Numbered from the stretch's first letter, positions 50,850 to 60,344 are shown. The stretch: 64,000 nt of DNA from Gammaproteobacteria bacterium (GCA_009840525.1 VXNP01000005.1:1-64000); one strand, 5' to 3'. Notes: a model not told the origin generated them from the letters alone. Numbers and translations: made by a program.

Positions 50850-52814
50850 CTACCGCCTATTCCCTCCTGGAGGAGGCGGTGGCGGCACCACCGTCTCGGT
50901 CGTCTGCGGAATCCCCTTCTCCTTCCACGGGTCGTGGACCCCGAGTCCCTCGCAGAAGTCGCCCGTGTCGAGGAAGTGGGTGTGCTCGCACTCCCGGCTC
51001 GAGCCAAGGCTGACCAGCAGCTCCTCGGTTTCCGGATAGGCGACGCGCACGAAGAAGCCGGAGCGACCGCCGCGCGCCATGTCCGCCGCGGACTGACCCA
51101 GCCGGGTAATGGCGGTCACGTCCGCTCCCTGCTCAACGAGGTACATGATGAGCTCGTTGTCGCCACGGGCCGCGGCGTAATGGATCGGCCGGTACAGCCA
51201 CGAGTCCGCCAGGTTCACGTCCGCCCCGTGCTCGTCGACCAGGTACTTGACGGCATTGAGGAAGTTGTCGGGGACGCTGCGCACGCTGAACGCGCCCAGC
51301 CCCTGCCAGCCGCCACCGGCGGCCGCGTGAATGGGATAGGCGTTGAACTCACCCTCGGGGATCCAGGGCAGACCTGAGTCTTCCTGCTGGCGCCCGTCCT
51401 GCTGGCGGCGCTCCCGCATGCCAACCGCCGGCCAACGGGTTGGGATGTCGGGATCGGCACCGTGGGCGGCCAGCATCTTCATCGCCTCGATGTCCTGCGC
51501 GAAGGCGGCCCGGTAGAACGGCGTGGCGCCCTCCAGGTTGATGCCCATCTTGGTGAGCCCGAACTCCCAGTACCACAGGTGCGTGTTGAGTTGGACGTTC
51601 GGGTCCGCGCCGGCGTCCAGAAGCGCCTGCAGCAGCTCCAGGTACTCGGTCTGCTCGTTGTCGTGTGCGCGCGGCTGCGGGTAGTTGGACTTGGGCGCCC
51701 AGTGGGTCTGCAGGACGGCGAACAGCGGGGAGATGCCGTCGGTGTCGGCGGCCCGGTCAGGGTCGGCGCCGCGCTCGACCAGCTCCATGGCCAGGTCGAA
51801 CTGGCCGTTGAGGATGGTCATAAGAAGCGGGCTGGTGCCGTCGCCACTGACCTGGTCGAGGTCGGCCCCGCCGTCCAGCAGGGCGAGCCCTGCTTCGACG
51901 TGCCCCTCGCGCGCGGCGTGCAGCAGAGCGGTCATGCCGCCGGTCATGCCGACCAGCGTCTCCCGGTAGGGGGGGCGCGCGAGCGGCGGGCCGCCCGGGT
52001 AGTCCGCCCGATGCTGGATGAGATCGTCGGGGTCGAAGTCCCGCTGCGAGTGGTCGGCGCGCAGGAACGCCCGCTGGGCGGCGATCGCCTCCTGCACCTG
52101 CGCGGGGGTCAATTCGGGTTCCGTGCCGGGTTCGGCCTCGAAGCGAAGCCCCTCGATTCGGTCGCGCAGGAGCTGGCTGGCCTCGCGGTCGATGGCCACG
52201 TTGCGCAGCACGTCCACCACCCTCGTGGCCAGGTTCGGGTCCGCCCCGTGCTTCACGAGCACCTGAATGGTCGGCGTCCGGTTGTAGGCGGCCGCGAACA
52301 TCAGCGGGGTCTGGCCGACGGAGCCCTCGCGTGCGTTCACGTCGGCCCCGTGCTCCAGTAGTGCGGCAGCGGCTTCCTCGCCGTCCATCACCCGCGCGGC
52401 CAGGTGAAGCGGGGTGGTTGCGCTGTTGCTGGTCGCCAGTGTCGCATCTGCGCCCTTCTCAAGCAGCGCCCGCACCACCGCGCCGTGCCCGCCCTGGCTG
52501 GCCAGGTGGAGCGGCGTGTACGCCCCGATGCGCGTGGTCGCGCCGACCTCGGCGCCCGCTCCCAGCAGCACCGACACCACATCGGCGTGTCCCTCTAGCG
52601 CCGCCATGTGCAGCGCGGTCATGCCGTCGCCCCGCGCCAGGTTCGGATCCGCACCTCCGGCGAGTAGCGCCTGCACCGCATCCGCGTCACCCTGCTTCGC
52701 AGCCCCGATCAGCCCGGCATCCTGGGCCTCAACGGAGCTGCCGAGCGAAACCAGCAGGACAGCCGCGCCCAACAGGCCTCTGCGGCATCGCGCCGCCATG
52801 TCAAGGGCCCTCAC
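50850..52814 (-). CDS. Exported ankyrin-repeat protein
   Basis: A 654-aa protein with a signal peptide ending SSVEAQ and at least ten ankyrin repeats in two blocks (about 35-205 and 295-580): GMTALHMAALEGHADVVSVL, YTPLHLASQGGHGAVVRALL, TPLHLAARVMDGEEAAAALL, GTSPLLMTILNGQFDLAMEL, RPIHYAAARGDNELIMYLVE. A non-repeat helical stretch separates them (residues about 210-290) and the tail is Cys/Pro-rich. GTG 52814 overlaps the stop of the DUF1552 gene by 4 bp and has GGAGG upstream; ATG 52799 is an alternative. Periplasmic ankyrin proteins presumably bind partner proteins. It is third in the DUF1592-DUF1552 operon. Confidence 0.85.
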   Translation of the reverse strand: MRALDMAARCRRGLLGAAVLLVSLGSSVEAQDAGLIGAAKQGDADAVQALLAGGADPNLARGDGMTALHMAALEGHADVVSVLLGAGAEVGATTRIGAYTPLHLASQGGHGAVVRALLEKGADATLATSNSATTPLHLAARVMDGEEAAAALLEHGADVNAREGSVGQTPLMFAAAYNRTPTIQVLVKHGADPNLATRVVDVLRNVAIDREASQLLRDRIEGLRFEAEPGTEPELTPAQVQEAIAAQRAFLRADHSQRDFDPDDLIQHRADYPGGPPLARPPYRETLVGMTGGMTALLHAAREGHVEAGLALLDGGADLDQVSGDGTSPLLMTILNGQFDLAMELVERGADPDRAADTDGISPLFAVLQTHWAPKSNYPQPRAHDNEQTEYLELLQALLDAGADPNVQLNTHLWYWEFGLTKMGINLEGATPFYRAAFAQDIEAMKMLAAHGADPDIPTRWPAVGMRERRQQDGRQQEDSGLPWIPEGEFNAYPIHAAAGGGWQGLGAFSVRSVPDNFLNAVKYLVDEHGADVNLADSWLYRPIHYAAARGDNELIMYLVEQGADVTAITRLGQSAADMARGGRSGFFVRVAYPETEELLVSLGSSRECEHTHFLDTGDFCEGLGVHDPWKEKGIPQTTETVVPPPPPPGGNRR

Positions 52815-54241
52815 GAACCCGCCTCCCGGAGCGCGTCGGCGATGCCGCCTCTCGGGAACGTCAGCGGGAACGCGCTCACGCTGTCGCCGAACGCCCGCAT
52901 GTCATCGTGTCCGATGCCCTGCATCAGGCTCACGAACGCGTCGGCCATCGGTGTACCCTTGGGCGCGCGCAGGTGCAGGTTGCCTTCCAGGGCGCCGTTG
53001 GCGTGCCCCATCAGGATGAGCGGGCAGCGGCGGTGGTTGTGCAGGTTCGGATCGCCCATCGACGAGCCCCAGACGATCGCGGTCTTGTCCAGCAGCGAAG
53101 CGTCGCCCTCCATCGTGTTCTTCATCTTCTCCAGGAAGTAGCCCATCAGGCTCAGCCTGTGCGTGTTGATGAGGTTGAAGTCCATGATGTCGGCGGGGAC
53201 GTTGCCGTGGTGCGAAGCCCCGTGGATCGACTTGTTGGTGCCGCTCAGCGGGAAGGTCCGGTTCGACTGATCGAAGCCGATCTTGAAGGTGATGACCCGG
53301 GTCATGTCCGTCTGCAGCGCGAGCAACTGGAGGTCGAACATGATCTCCATGTGCTCTTCCCAGGAATCCGGGACTCCGGAGGGAGCCTCCGGCATCGCCC
53401 GCTCGTCGCCGCTGGTGTTGCGCTCCTCGACCAGTTCGATGCGGCGCTCCAACTCGCGGATGTGGGTCAGGTATTCGTCCATCGCACGGCGGTCGACCGC
53501 CCCCAGGTCTCTCTTCAGGCGCGCCACCTCGGCGGCGATCCAGTCGATGACGCTGCGGTCGGTGCGGCGGCGGGCGGCGCGGTCGGCGGCGGAGTCACCC
53601 GCGCCGAAGAGCTGCTCGAAGACCGCCCGCGGCTCGCGAATGGCCGGAAGCGGCTGGGTGGGAGAGGCCCACGCCACGGAGGTCGTGTAGGCGCAGTGGT
53701 AGTTGTAGGCGCATCCGCCCCCACGGTCGATCGACTCGGTGGTGAGCTCGAGCGAGGGGAGCGCGGTGTCCTGCCCGAACCGCCGGGCGTGCAACTGGTC
53801 CAGCGAAGTCCCGAGATAGACGTCCGAGCCCTGGGTCTGCTTGGGATGGGCCTGGGTCAGGAATACGGCCGTCGTGCGGTCGTGGTCGCCGCCGATCTCC
53901 TCGGCGCGGTACGCCTCCGCCATGCGCGAGTCGGTGTTGCTGATCACCGTCAGGTACTCGCGGTAGGCCTCGAGCGGCTTGAGCTGGCTGGTCGCCACGA
54001 ACTCGAAGTCGCGGCCGACCTTCTCGGGCGCGAACAGGAACTGCTGGTCGCCCCAGTCGCTCCCGCCCGCGCACCCCATCGACTCCTCGATGCCTACGAA
54101 GCGCGTGAAGTCGGTGGCGGCGCGGTCGCGCCACAGCCGGCCCGCGGGGACCATTGCATCAAGCAGGGGCAGGGCGACCGTCGTGCCCATCCCGCGAAGG
54201 AAGGTACGGCGAGAAAGGTGCTTTCCCGTGATGAAGTTCAT
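52811..54241 (-). CDS. DUF1552 domain-containing protein, Tat-exported
   Basis: A 476-aa DUF1552 protein with a Tat signal (SRRTFLRGMGTTVALPLLDA at residues about 10-29). Typical family parts are FVGIEESMGCAGG, PSLELTTESIDRGGGCAYNY, WASPTQPLPAIREPRAVFEQLFG and the C-terminal KTAIVWGSSMGDPNLHNHR with paired His residues. The fold is related to alkaline phosphatase/sulfatase-type DUF1501 proteins, so a metal-dependent esterase is possible but unproven. Only 6 bp separate it from the DUF1592 gene upstream, and its stop overlaps the ankyrin gene start. DUF1552 and DUF1592 proteins are regularly paired in Planctomycetes, Acidobacteria and related phyla. Confidence 0.9.
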   Translation of the reverse strand: MNFITGKHLSRRTFLRGMGTTVALPLLDAMVPAGRLWRDRAATDFTRFVGIEESMGCAGGSDWGDQQFLFAPEKVGRDFEFVATSQLKPLEAYREYLTVISNTDSRMAEAYRAEEIGGDHDRTTAVFLTQAHPKQTQGSDVYLGTSLDQLHARRFGQDTALPSLELTTESIDRGGGCAYNYHCAYTTSVAWASPTQPLPAIREPRAVFEQLFGAGDSAADRAARRRTDRSVIDWIAAEVARLKRDLGAVDRRAMDEYLTHIRELERRIELVEERNTSGDERAMPEAPSGVPDSWEEHMEIMFDLQLLALQTDMTRVITFKIGFDQSNRTFPLSGTNKSIHGASHHGNVPADIMDFNLINTHRLSLMGYFLEKMKNTMEGDASLLDKTAIVWGSSMGDPNLHNHRRCPLILMGHANGALEGNLHLRAPKGTPMADAFVSLMQGIGHDDMRAFGDSVSAFPLTFPRGGIADALREAGS

Positions 54242-54247
54242 GGTCGC

Positions 54248-56677
54248 TTACACTCCCTGGTTGGCTTCGGTGTCTGCGGTCGCCTCGGTTCGTCTCATCC
54301 GGAACGGATCGCTCTTCACGACCCCCAGGACGAAGGCGGACATTCTGTATCCCTCGGCCTCCGCGTCGTTCGCGATGGCTCGAATGGTCGGTTGATCGAA
54401 GTACTCCACGGGGCGGCCGATCGCGTACGCCATCAGATGCGCCGTGAAGTTGCGCACGAGCGGGACCGGACGCTTGAGGATGACCTGGGTCAGTTCCGCC
54501 GGCGTGGTGATGGGTGTTCCGTCGTAGAAGTCGCCGCGCGTGTCCAGCGCCACCATGTTCTCGCGGATGCGCCAGCGGCCCGTCACGTCGTAGTTGTCGA
54601 GCGCGAGGCCGATGGGATCCATGAAGCGGTGGCAGGCGTTGCAGGTCGGATTGGCGCGGTGCCGCTCCATCCGCTCGCGGGTGGTAAGGCGGCGGCCGTC
54701 CGCCGTTCCCTCGGTTTGGTCGAAGGCGGGAACGTTGGGCGGAGGATGCGGTGGAGGCGTACCCATCAGGACCTCCATGACCCACTTGCCGCGCAGAACC
54801 GGAGAGGTGCGCGCCGACATCGAGGTCAGCAGAAGCACGCTTCCGTGGCCGAGGATGCCGCGGCGCTTGTCGTCGGGATACGTGACCAGCCGGAAGTCGC
54901 TTCCGGTGACGCCTTCGATCCCGTAGTGTCGGGCCACGCGCTCGTTCAGGAACGTGTAGTCGGCGCTGAAGAACTCCAGGAAGTTGCGGTCTTCCTGCAC
55001 GAGATGGTTGAAGAAGAGTTCGGTCTCCCGCACCAGGTCGTCGCTCAGTTGACCCGTGAAATCCGGGTACAGGTAAGGTTCCGGGTTGTTCTTGGCGGCG
55101 TCCTGCAGGCGTAGCCACTGATGAGCGAAGCGCGTTCCCAGCGCCTCGGAGCGGGGATCGGCGAGCATGCGCCGCACCTGCGCTTCGAGCACGGCGTCGT
55201 CGGAGAGCCGTCCGGCCGCCGCGACGTCAAGCAGCTCCTGGTCCGGTGCCGAAGCCCAGATCAGGAACGAGAGCCGGGAGGCCAGATCCAGGTCGCTCAG
55301 GTAGTAGTTCTCGCCCTCGCCGGCGCCGGATGGCTCGCGTTCCAGTCGGAACACGAACGAGGGGCTCGCGAGCAGTGCCTGAAGCGCGGTGCGCACGCCG
55401 ATCTCGAACCCGCCGTCGGCGGATCCCTGGTCGTAGAACGCCATCAGCCCCAGCATGTCCTCGTTGGTGACGGGACGCCGATAGGCCTGTTCCGCAAGTC
55501 TCGCGACGATGGACTCCGCGCACGGACGCTCATCCGCCGCGGACGACGGACGGCACGAAAAGACCCTGTCCCGGGTCGGCGTGTCTGACACGCCGGTCAC
55601 GGTGGTGGGCCCGGTGATCATCAGATTGGAGAGGTGCGGGAGCGCCGTGATGCCGTAGTTGGCCCATTGCTGGGCGTCCTCGCCGCCCACGAACGACCAG
55701 TCGAACGGGCTGAAGCGGTCGTCGTAGGGACCGTCCATGCGCCGCACGAAGGCTGCCGCCACCTGGCGCTGGCCCGCGCGCACGAAAACGGGATCGGTGC
55801 CGAGCGGCACGCCGCGCTCGCCGTTGTGCGGGATAGGGATGACCGCCACGCCCTCGCCGTCGATCGAGATGTCGAGGTCCTCGAAGCCGGTGCCCTGTCC
55901 GAACAGGGTCTCCACCGTCAGGACGTATTCGCCGTCGGCGGGGAAGTCGTGGGTGACCACCATCCCGCCGCGGGTGCCGAACGGGGTTCCCTCGATGTGA
56001 TCCCAGGCGTGCTGCGAGACCTCGATCGGGTTGGTGTACTTCGACGAGGAGGAAACCGCGTCGGGGTTGCCCACGGCGAGGCGGCTGACTTCGGTGGCGG
56101 CGCGCATGTACGCAGCCAGGAGGGTCGTCGAAAGCCCCTGCGCCGCGGACAGGTTGTCGAAGCTGCCGAGCAGAACGTCGGCGGGGAGCCAGCGGCCGGC
56201 GTCGATCTCGAGATCAAGCATGTCGCGGATGACCCGCTCATACTCCGCACGGCTCAGACGCTGGAACCGTCGGGATCCGGGATTGGGGCGGAAGGCCGCG
56301 GCTTCGTCGACCAGCTGTTCCAGAGTTTCCACAAGCACCTGGAGGGTGTCGCCCGACGGACGCGGCATCCCCGGGGGCGGCATCATGCCCGCGCGCAGCT
56401 TGCGGATCATGCGTTCGGCAGTTTCCGCCCGCTCCGGAGCACGCTCCACTTCGAATCCCTGGAACGAGACGTTGCCCGTGAGCAGCGCGTCGTTGTGGCA
56501 GACCTGGCAATACTGCGTCACCACCCGCGTGAGGACAGGAGACTCGACCGACGGCGCGTGAGTTGCGGACGGGGCCCGCGCCAGATCGGGTGGGGACTCC
56601 GCGCGGGGAAGAGAATGCGGACCGCCGAGCAGGGCCAGCGCCACACCCAGAGACGTGCCGACGACGAGTGTTCTCAT
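54248..56677 (-). CDS. DUF1592/DUF1587-type cytochrome c-like protein, exported
   Basis: An 809-aa exported protein of the DUF1587-DUF1592-DUF1588-DUF1585 group (planctomycete-type). It has a signal peptide, a haem-binding site Cys57-x-x-Cys60-His61 (YCQVCHND), LRAGMMPPPGMPRPSGD and FQRLSRAEYERVIRDMLDL (DUF1587), a DUF1592 region (VARLAEQAYRRPVTNEDMLG), DUF1588 (RRGILGHGSVLLLTSMSART) with a second CxxCH (TCNACHRFMDPIGLALDNYD), and DUF1585 at the end. Two CxxCH sites imply covalent haem and electron transfer, but no activity is established. GGCGGAGGCA before ATG 56677 sets the start. It heads the operon with DUF1552 and the ankyrin protein. Confidence 0.92.
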   Translation of the reverse strand: MRTLVVGTSLGVALALLGGPHSLPRAESPPDLARAPSATHAPSVESPVLTRVVTQYCQVCHNDALLTGNVSFQGFEVERAPERAETAERMIRKLRAGMMPPPGMPRPSGDTLQVLVETLEQLVDEAAAFRPNPGSRRFQRLSRAEYERVIRDMLDLEIDAGRWLPADVLLGSFDNLSAAQGLSTTLLAAYMRAATEVSRLAVGNPDAVSSSSKYTNPIEVSQHAWDHIEGTPFGTRGGMVVTHDFPADGEYVLTVETLFGQGTGFEDLDISIDGEGVAVIPIPHNGERGVPLGTDPVFVRAGQRQVAAAFVRRMDGPYDDRFSPFDWSFVGGEDAQQWANYGITALPHLSNLMITGPTTVTGVSDTPTRDRVFSCRPSSAADERPCAESIVARLAEQAYRRPVTNEDMLGLMAFYDQGSADGGFEIGVRTALQALLASPSFVFRLEREPSGAGEGENYYLSDLDLASRLSFLIWASAPDQELLDVAAAGRLSDDAVLEAQVRRMLADPRSEALGTRFAHQWLRLQDAAKNNPEPYLYPDFTGQLSDDLVRETELFFNHLVQEDRNFLEFFSADYTFLNERVARHYGIEGVTGSDFRLVTYPDDKRRGILGHGSVLLLTSMSARTSPVLRGKWVMEVLMGTPPPHPPPNVPAFDQTEGTADGRRLTTRERMERHRANPTCNACHRFMDPIGLALDNYDVTGRWRIRENMVALDTRGDFYDGTPITTPAELTQVILKRPVPLVRNFTAHLMAYAIGRPVEYFDQPTIRAIANDAEAEGYRMSAFVLGVVKSDPFRMRRTEATADTEANQGV

Positions 56678-56779
56678 TGCCTCCGCCTGAACCAAAGGGG
56701 ACTCGCCTCGTCGCGACGAGACACTCCGCACCAGCCTTCAGTATAGGATGGATAAGCGGGAGCCGCAAAGAGTTGTGGA

Positions 56780-57535
56780 TCAGTTCGGGCGGCTGGCTGC
56801 GACCCGGAGTCCGGGGCACAGAGCGTGCAACCGATCGAGGTCGGCGGGGCCCACGGCCGGGCTCGTGTGGTCGTCGCCCCGGGGTGCGGGTCCGCCCCAC
56901 ATCAGCGACCCTGCGTCCGGCACGTGTCCAAGGCCCAGGGCATGCCCAAGTTCATGTGCCGCGACCCGTCGAAGGTCTTCCAGATCGGCGAAGCGGTGGA
57001 TGCGGATCTCGCGGCTGACGGTGACGCCGCCGCCGTCGCGGACAACCGCCTCGCGGTAGACGGCAGCCTCCGCGGTGTCGGGAGGCAGGAGCGCCGCGAG
57101 TTCGCGGGCGCGAGCCTCGAAATCGGCGGGCTCCAGGGACTCGCGCGAGCGCTCCAGCTCCGCCTCCAGCCGCCTGCGCTCGTCCGTGCGCGCCTGGCGC
57201 TGGTCGTAGATCAGGCGGATGGGCATGCCGGCCTCCGGCTCGCGCAGGAAGAGCGGCCGGCCGACCGCCGTTTCCCAGAGCGCGGCAGCCTCGCTCAGCA
57301 CCGTTGCCACGGTCAGGGCGTCGAGCCCGAACTCCTCGTCCAGCCGGGCGATTCGCCATGGGAGGGGGACCTGGCACGGCATCGACGACCCCTCGGTCGG
57401 GAGTTCGATCCCGTCCGGTTCGGCCGGAAGCGGAGCCGGGGTGTGCGCCGCAGGCTCCGGTCGAGTCGACGACAACCAGAGCATGAAGGCGCACACGGTC
57501 AGGATAGCCGCCAGCCAGGGCAGGGGAATCTTCAT
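56780..57535 (-). CDS. Matrixin-type (metzincin) zinc protease, membrane-anchored or secreted
   Basis: A 251-aa protein with an N-terminal hydrophobic anchor (PWLAAILTVCAFMLWLSS), a Pro-rich linker, and a short protease domain. The zinc motif is His194-Glu195-x-x-His198-x(5)-His204 (AAHELGHALGLGH), followed by the metzincin Met-turn at Met212 (AGSLMWGG). An Arg/Glu-rich helical insert (about 115-150) precedes the active site. The small size and the lack of extra domains resemble bacterial matrixin-family proteases. Its substrate is unknown. It is divergent from the TonB gene by 78 bp and about 100 bp upstream of the DUF1592 gene on the same strand. Confidence 0.85.
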   Translation of the reverse strand: MKIPLPWLAAILTVCAFMLWLSSTRPEPAAHTPAPLPAEPDGIELPTEGSSMPCQVPLPWRIARLDEEFGLDALTVATVLSEAAALWETAVGRPLFLREPEAGMPIRLIYDQRQARTDERRRLEAELERSRESLEPADFEARARELAALLPPDTAEAAVYREAVVRDGGGVTVSREIRIHRFADLEDLRRVAAHELGHALGLGHVPDAGSLMWGGPAPRGDDHTSPAVGPADLDRLHALCPGLRVAASRPN

Positions 57536-57613
57536 GCGGTTCCGTTCCGGCGCGGTCTCCGGATGACGCGGATCGGGCTTGTCCGTTCCGCACGTCCCTT
57601 CCTAGTGTGACCC

Positions 57614-58495
57614 ATGTTCGCTCCCACCGCCAACGACCGCTTCAAGGCACAGTGGGGCGATCGGCTGGCCTGGTCGATCGTGGTTGCCGTGTCCGTCCAT
57701 GTCGCGGGCTTCGCGTTCTTCCCGGGATGGAGGCTCAGGGATCTGTCGCCGGAGCCCATCTTCGGCGCCCGGGGCACGGAGTGGATCCTCCTCCAGCCTC
57801 CCGGACCCAATTCGGGCCTGGAGGCCATCGCGTTCGCGGCCGTGTCGGGTGCCGGTGAGGATTCGGCTGCCGCCGCAGAGGTTGAAGAGGAGGAGGGACA
57901 AGAGGATTCCGATCTCGCCGGGTTCGCGGACGCGGCCGGCGGGGGCAGCGGGGGCAGCGGGGGCAGTTTCCTGGACCGGCTGCGTGGACGTGCGGCACCC
58001 CGGCCGGTTGTCGTCGAACCGGAACTTGCAGTCGCCGAGGCGGAGGCTCCTGCCGACGCGCAGAGCGAAGGAACCTCCGGCGACGACGCCCTCTCCATCG
58101 GAGGCAGCGCCTCCACGGCGTCGCTGGAGTCGCTGCCGGATCCCGACGAGCTCGATCTCGACCGGCTCTCCGTGCTCGAGCCCGAACTCTCGCTGACCTC
58201 CCTCTCGGCCTGGGTGCTGGTGCGCAATCCCGACGAGGTCATGGAGTTCATGCGCCGTTCCGCGGCGCAGCAAGGGCTGGCCGAGGAGGACTTCATGACG
58301 GTGCGCGTCACCCTCTGGATCGACCGCAGGGGGTCGGTGGAGTGGTCCGAAATCATGGAGTCCAGCGGCGACCGCCGCGTTGACGAAATCGCGCTGGAAC
58401 TCGTCAACGAAGTGATCTCGTTTCGGCCTGCCCGGGAGCAGGGCGTCGCGGTGGCGCGCTCGGCGGTCTTCAGCATCCCCTTCCCGTGGACCTGA
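57614..58495 (+). CDS. TonB-like energy transducer
   Basis: A 293-aa protein with one N-terminal membrane helix (LAWSIVVAVSVHVAGFAFF) followed by a long acidic/Gly-rich periplasmic linker. The C-terminal TonB-like domain (about 215-293) reads DFMTVRVTLWIDRRGSVEWS, SSGDRRVDEIALELVNEVISFRPA and SIPFPW, i.e. the beta-alpha-beta fold of the TonB/AgmX family. Its linker is acidic rather than the Pro/Lys-rich spacer of classical TonB. It probably transmits inner-membrane energy to TonB-dependent receptors; whether it serves the SusC receptors in this window is inference. No exbB/exbD genes are nearby. It overlaps the TPR lipoprotein gene by one base (TGATG). Confidence 0.8.
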   Translation: MFAPTANDRFKAQWGDRLAWSIVVAVSVHVAGFAFFPGWRLRDLSPEPIFGARGTEWILLQPPGPNSGLEAIAFAAVSGAGEDSAAAAEVEEEEGQEDSDLAGFADAAGGGSGGSGGSFLDRLRGRAAPRPVVVEPELAVAEAEAPADAQSEGTSGDDALSIGGSASTASLESLPDPDELDLDRLSVLEPELSLTSLSAWVLVRNPDEVMEFMRRSAAQQGLAEEDFMTVRVTLWIDRRGSVEWSEIMESSGDRRVDEIALELVNEVISFRPAREQGVAVARSAVFSIPFPWT

Positions 58496-59880
58496 TGCGA
58501 CCGCGCCCCGCGGCTGGTGCCCTGCTTGCGGGCATGCTGTTCCTGGGGTGCGCCGTCGGCCCGGGGCCCTCGGGGCCGTTACGGTCGGCCACCGGGATCG
58601 TCTACCCTCCGGGAATACCGCCTGCCGAGACCCGGTTTTCCCAGACCGCGACCCTCTACCTCAACATCAACGGGGAGGAGGAGGCTGCGCTCGCCCAGGC
58701 GCTGGAGGGCATCGAAGCCGATCCGGGCAACTCCATCCACTACTTCCTCGCCGGGGTCGCCGGAGCCAGGCTCGGAGATTACCGCGACGCCCACCGTTGG
58801 TTCGTCGAGGCCGAACGCATCTACCCCGCGTACGAACTGGACATCGAGCCGGAGCGCGAGGCCGCCTGGGCCAGGGCCTTCAACGCGGGGCTGGAGGCCT
58901 ACGCGAGGGATGAGACGGATGCGGCTGCCGAGCATTGGCTCAGGGCCACGGAGATCTACGACCTGCAGCCCGCGGCGCATCGAAACCTGGCCAGCCTGCT
59001 GGTGGAGCTGGGGCGCCGGGACGAAGCCATCCGCGTGTATCAGGATGCGCTGCGCGGCCTGGAAAGACGCCCCGCGACCCGCTTGCTGGAGGAGGCGGAG
59101 ATCCGGGAGCGCGCCGAGCTGCGCGCCGACACCGAGATTCGGCTTGTGCAGCTCCTGCTCGCCGCCGGCCGCTTCGCCGATGTCGAGCCGCTGCTCCAGC
59201 GGCAGTTGGCCCGCGATCCAGCGAGCATCCGGGTGCGGAGCGATCTCGCGAGGACACTCGTGGAACTCGGGCGCGTGGACGAGGCATCCGAGCTATACGC
59301 CTTGCTCCTCACGGACGAGTCGCTGGCCGCGGCCGATCTGTTCAACCTGGGAATCACGCTCTTCCGCTCATCGCGCTACGAGCAGGCCGCGCGGGCGTTC
59401 GAGCTGCTCACGGAGAAGCAGCCCGATTCGCGGGACGCGTGGTTCAACTACGCCAACGCGCTGTTCGCGGGCGAGGCATGGGCGGCGCTCGCCGACGCCG
59501 GCGATCGGCTGCTGGCGGTCGATCCGCTGAGCGAGGCAGCGCATCTCATCACGGCACGGGCCCGGCTGGAAACGGGAGACGAAGCCGGCGCGCGCGCCGG
59601 GGTGGCCCTTTCCGACGCCCTGCCCGTCCACCTCGACGGCCTGAGGCTGCGCGTGACCGACCAGGGTACCCTGGTTCAGGGACGCATCGTGGCGAACGCG
59701 CTGCCGGAAGGCGCGCCGCTGAGGCTGCTTTTCATCTTCTACGACAACGCCGGAGTGCTCGGAGAGAGGATCCTTGAGGCCAGCGCCCCGGCCCCGGACG
59801 CCGACGCGGACTTCCGGGTTTCCATCGAGGGCCGCGCGCTCGGCTATCGCTATGAGTTCGAAACGGCGGGTACGCCGTAG
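58495..59880 (+). CDS. TPR lipoprotein
   Basis: A 461-aa lipoprotein (lipobox LFLGC) made almost wholly of tetratricopeptide repeats, for example EEAALAQALEGIEADPGNSI, AHRNLASLLVELGRRDEAIR, VRSDLARTLVELGRVDEASE and DLFNLGITLFRSSRYEQAAR. A C-terminal beta-sandwich-like segment of about 90 residues follows (LRLRVTDQGTLVQGRIVANA). It likely scaffolds a periplasmic or outer-membrane assembly. ATG 58495 shares its A with the TonB stop codon, so translation is coupled and joint function with the TonB-like protein is likely. GTG 58486 is an alternative start. Confidence 0.85.
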   Translation: MRPRPAAGALLAGMLFLGCAVGPGPSGPLRSATGIVYPPGIPPAETRFSQTATLYLNINGEEEAALAQALEGIEADPGNSIHYFLAGVAGARLGDYRDAHRWFVEAERIYPAYELDIEPEREAAWARAFNAGLEAYARDETDAAAEHWLRATEIYDLQPAAHRNLASLLVELGRRDEAIRVYQDALRGLERRPATRLLEEAEIRERAELRADTEIRLVQLLLAAGRFADVEPLLQRQLARDPASIRVRSDLARTLVELGRVDEASELYALLLTDESLAAADLFNLGITLFRSSRYEQAARAFELLTEKQPDSRDAWFNYANALFAGEAWAALADAGDRLLAVDPLSEAAHLITARARLETGDEAGARAGVALSDALPVHLDGLRLRVTDQGTLVQGRIVANALPEGAPLRLLFIFYDNAGVLGERILEASAPAPDADADFRVSIEGRALGYRYEFETAGTP

Positions 59881-59927
59881 AAAGGTATCGCGCCGCGGCG
59901 GCGGCTCGCTCCGTCCGAACCGAGGAT

Positions 59928-60344
59928 CTACGGCCTGCGGCAGGCCGCCCGAGAGGCGCGCCGGTGGTCGATCGGCTGGACGGTGAGGATGAGCTCGTCG
60001 CCGTCGATGACGTCGATGGGCTCCGAGAGGACGCATCCCTGGGCGAGAAAGTCCATGAGGAAGTACACGCGTCCTGCGAGATTCCACCGGAAGGTGAAGG
60101 TGTCGCGGTTGAGCGCCTCGACCATCCCCAGGCGGTTCTGGTAGGTGTCGCTCCACACGTATATGGTCACGGCGTTGCGGCTCTGGTTGTCGACCTCCAG
60201 GGAGATTCCCTCCACACGGCCGGGAGGCCGCGGCTCACCCCGCGTCGAGGTGCAGGCGGCCAGCGCGGCCACCAGCAATCCGATCGGTAGCACGCTCAGC
60301 CGGCTTGCCGGCGGAGACCACATGCTGCGGGCGCCTCGCGGCAT
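59928..60344 (-). CDS. Small lipoprotein of unknown function
   Basis: A 138-aa protein with a hydrophobic signal and lipobox (AALAAC), then a beta-rich domain: GISLEVDNQSRNAVTIYVWS, GMVEALNRDTFTFRWNLAGR and PIDVIDGDELILTVQP. The pattern resembles small outer-membrane lipoproteins of Gemmatimonadota-type genomes with no assigned role. AAAGGAG lies upstream, but about 12 bp from ATG 60344; TTG 60356 or ATG 60323 are alternatives. It is convergent with the TPR lipoprotein gene and divergent from the plug protein gene. Confidence 0.65.
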   Translation of the reverse strand: MPRGARSMWSPPASRLSVLPIGLLVAALAACTSTRGEPRPPGRVEGISLEVDNQSRNAVTIYVWSDTYQNRLGMVEALNRDTFTFRWNLAGRVYFLMDFLAQGCVLSEPIDVIDGDELILTVQPIDHRRASRAACRRP

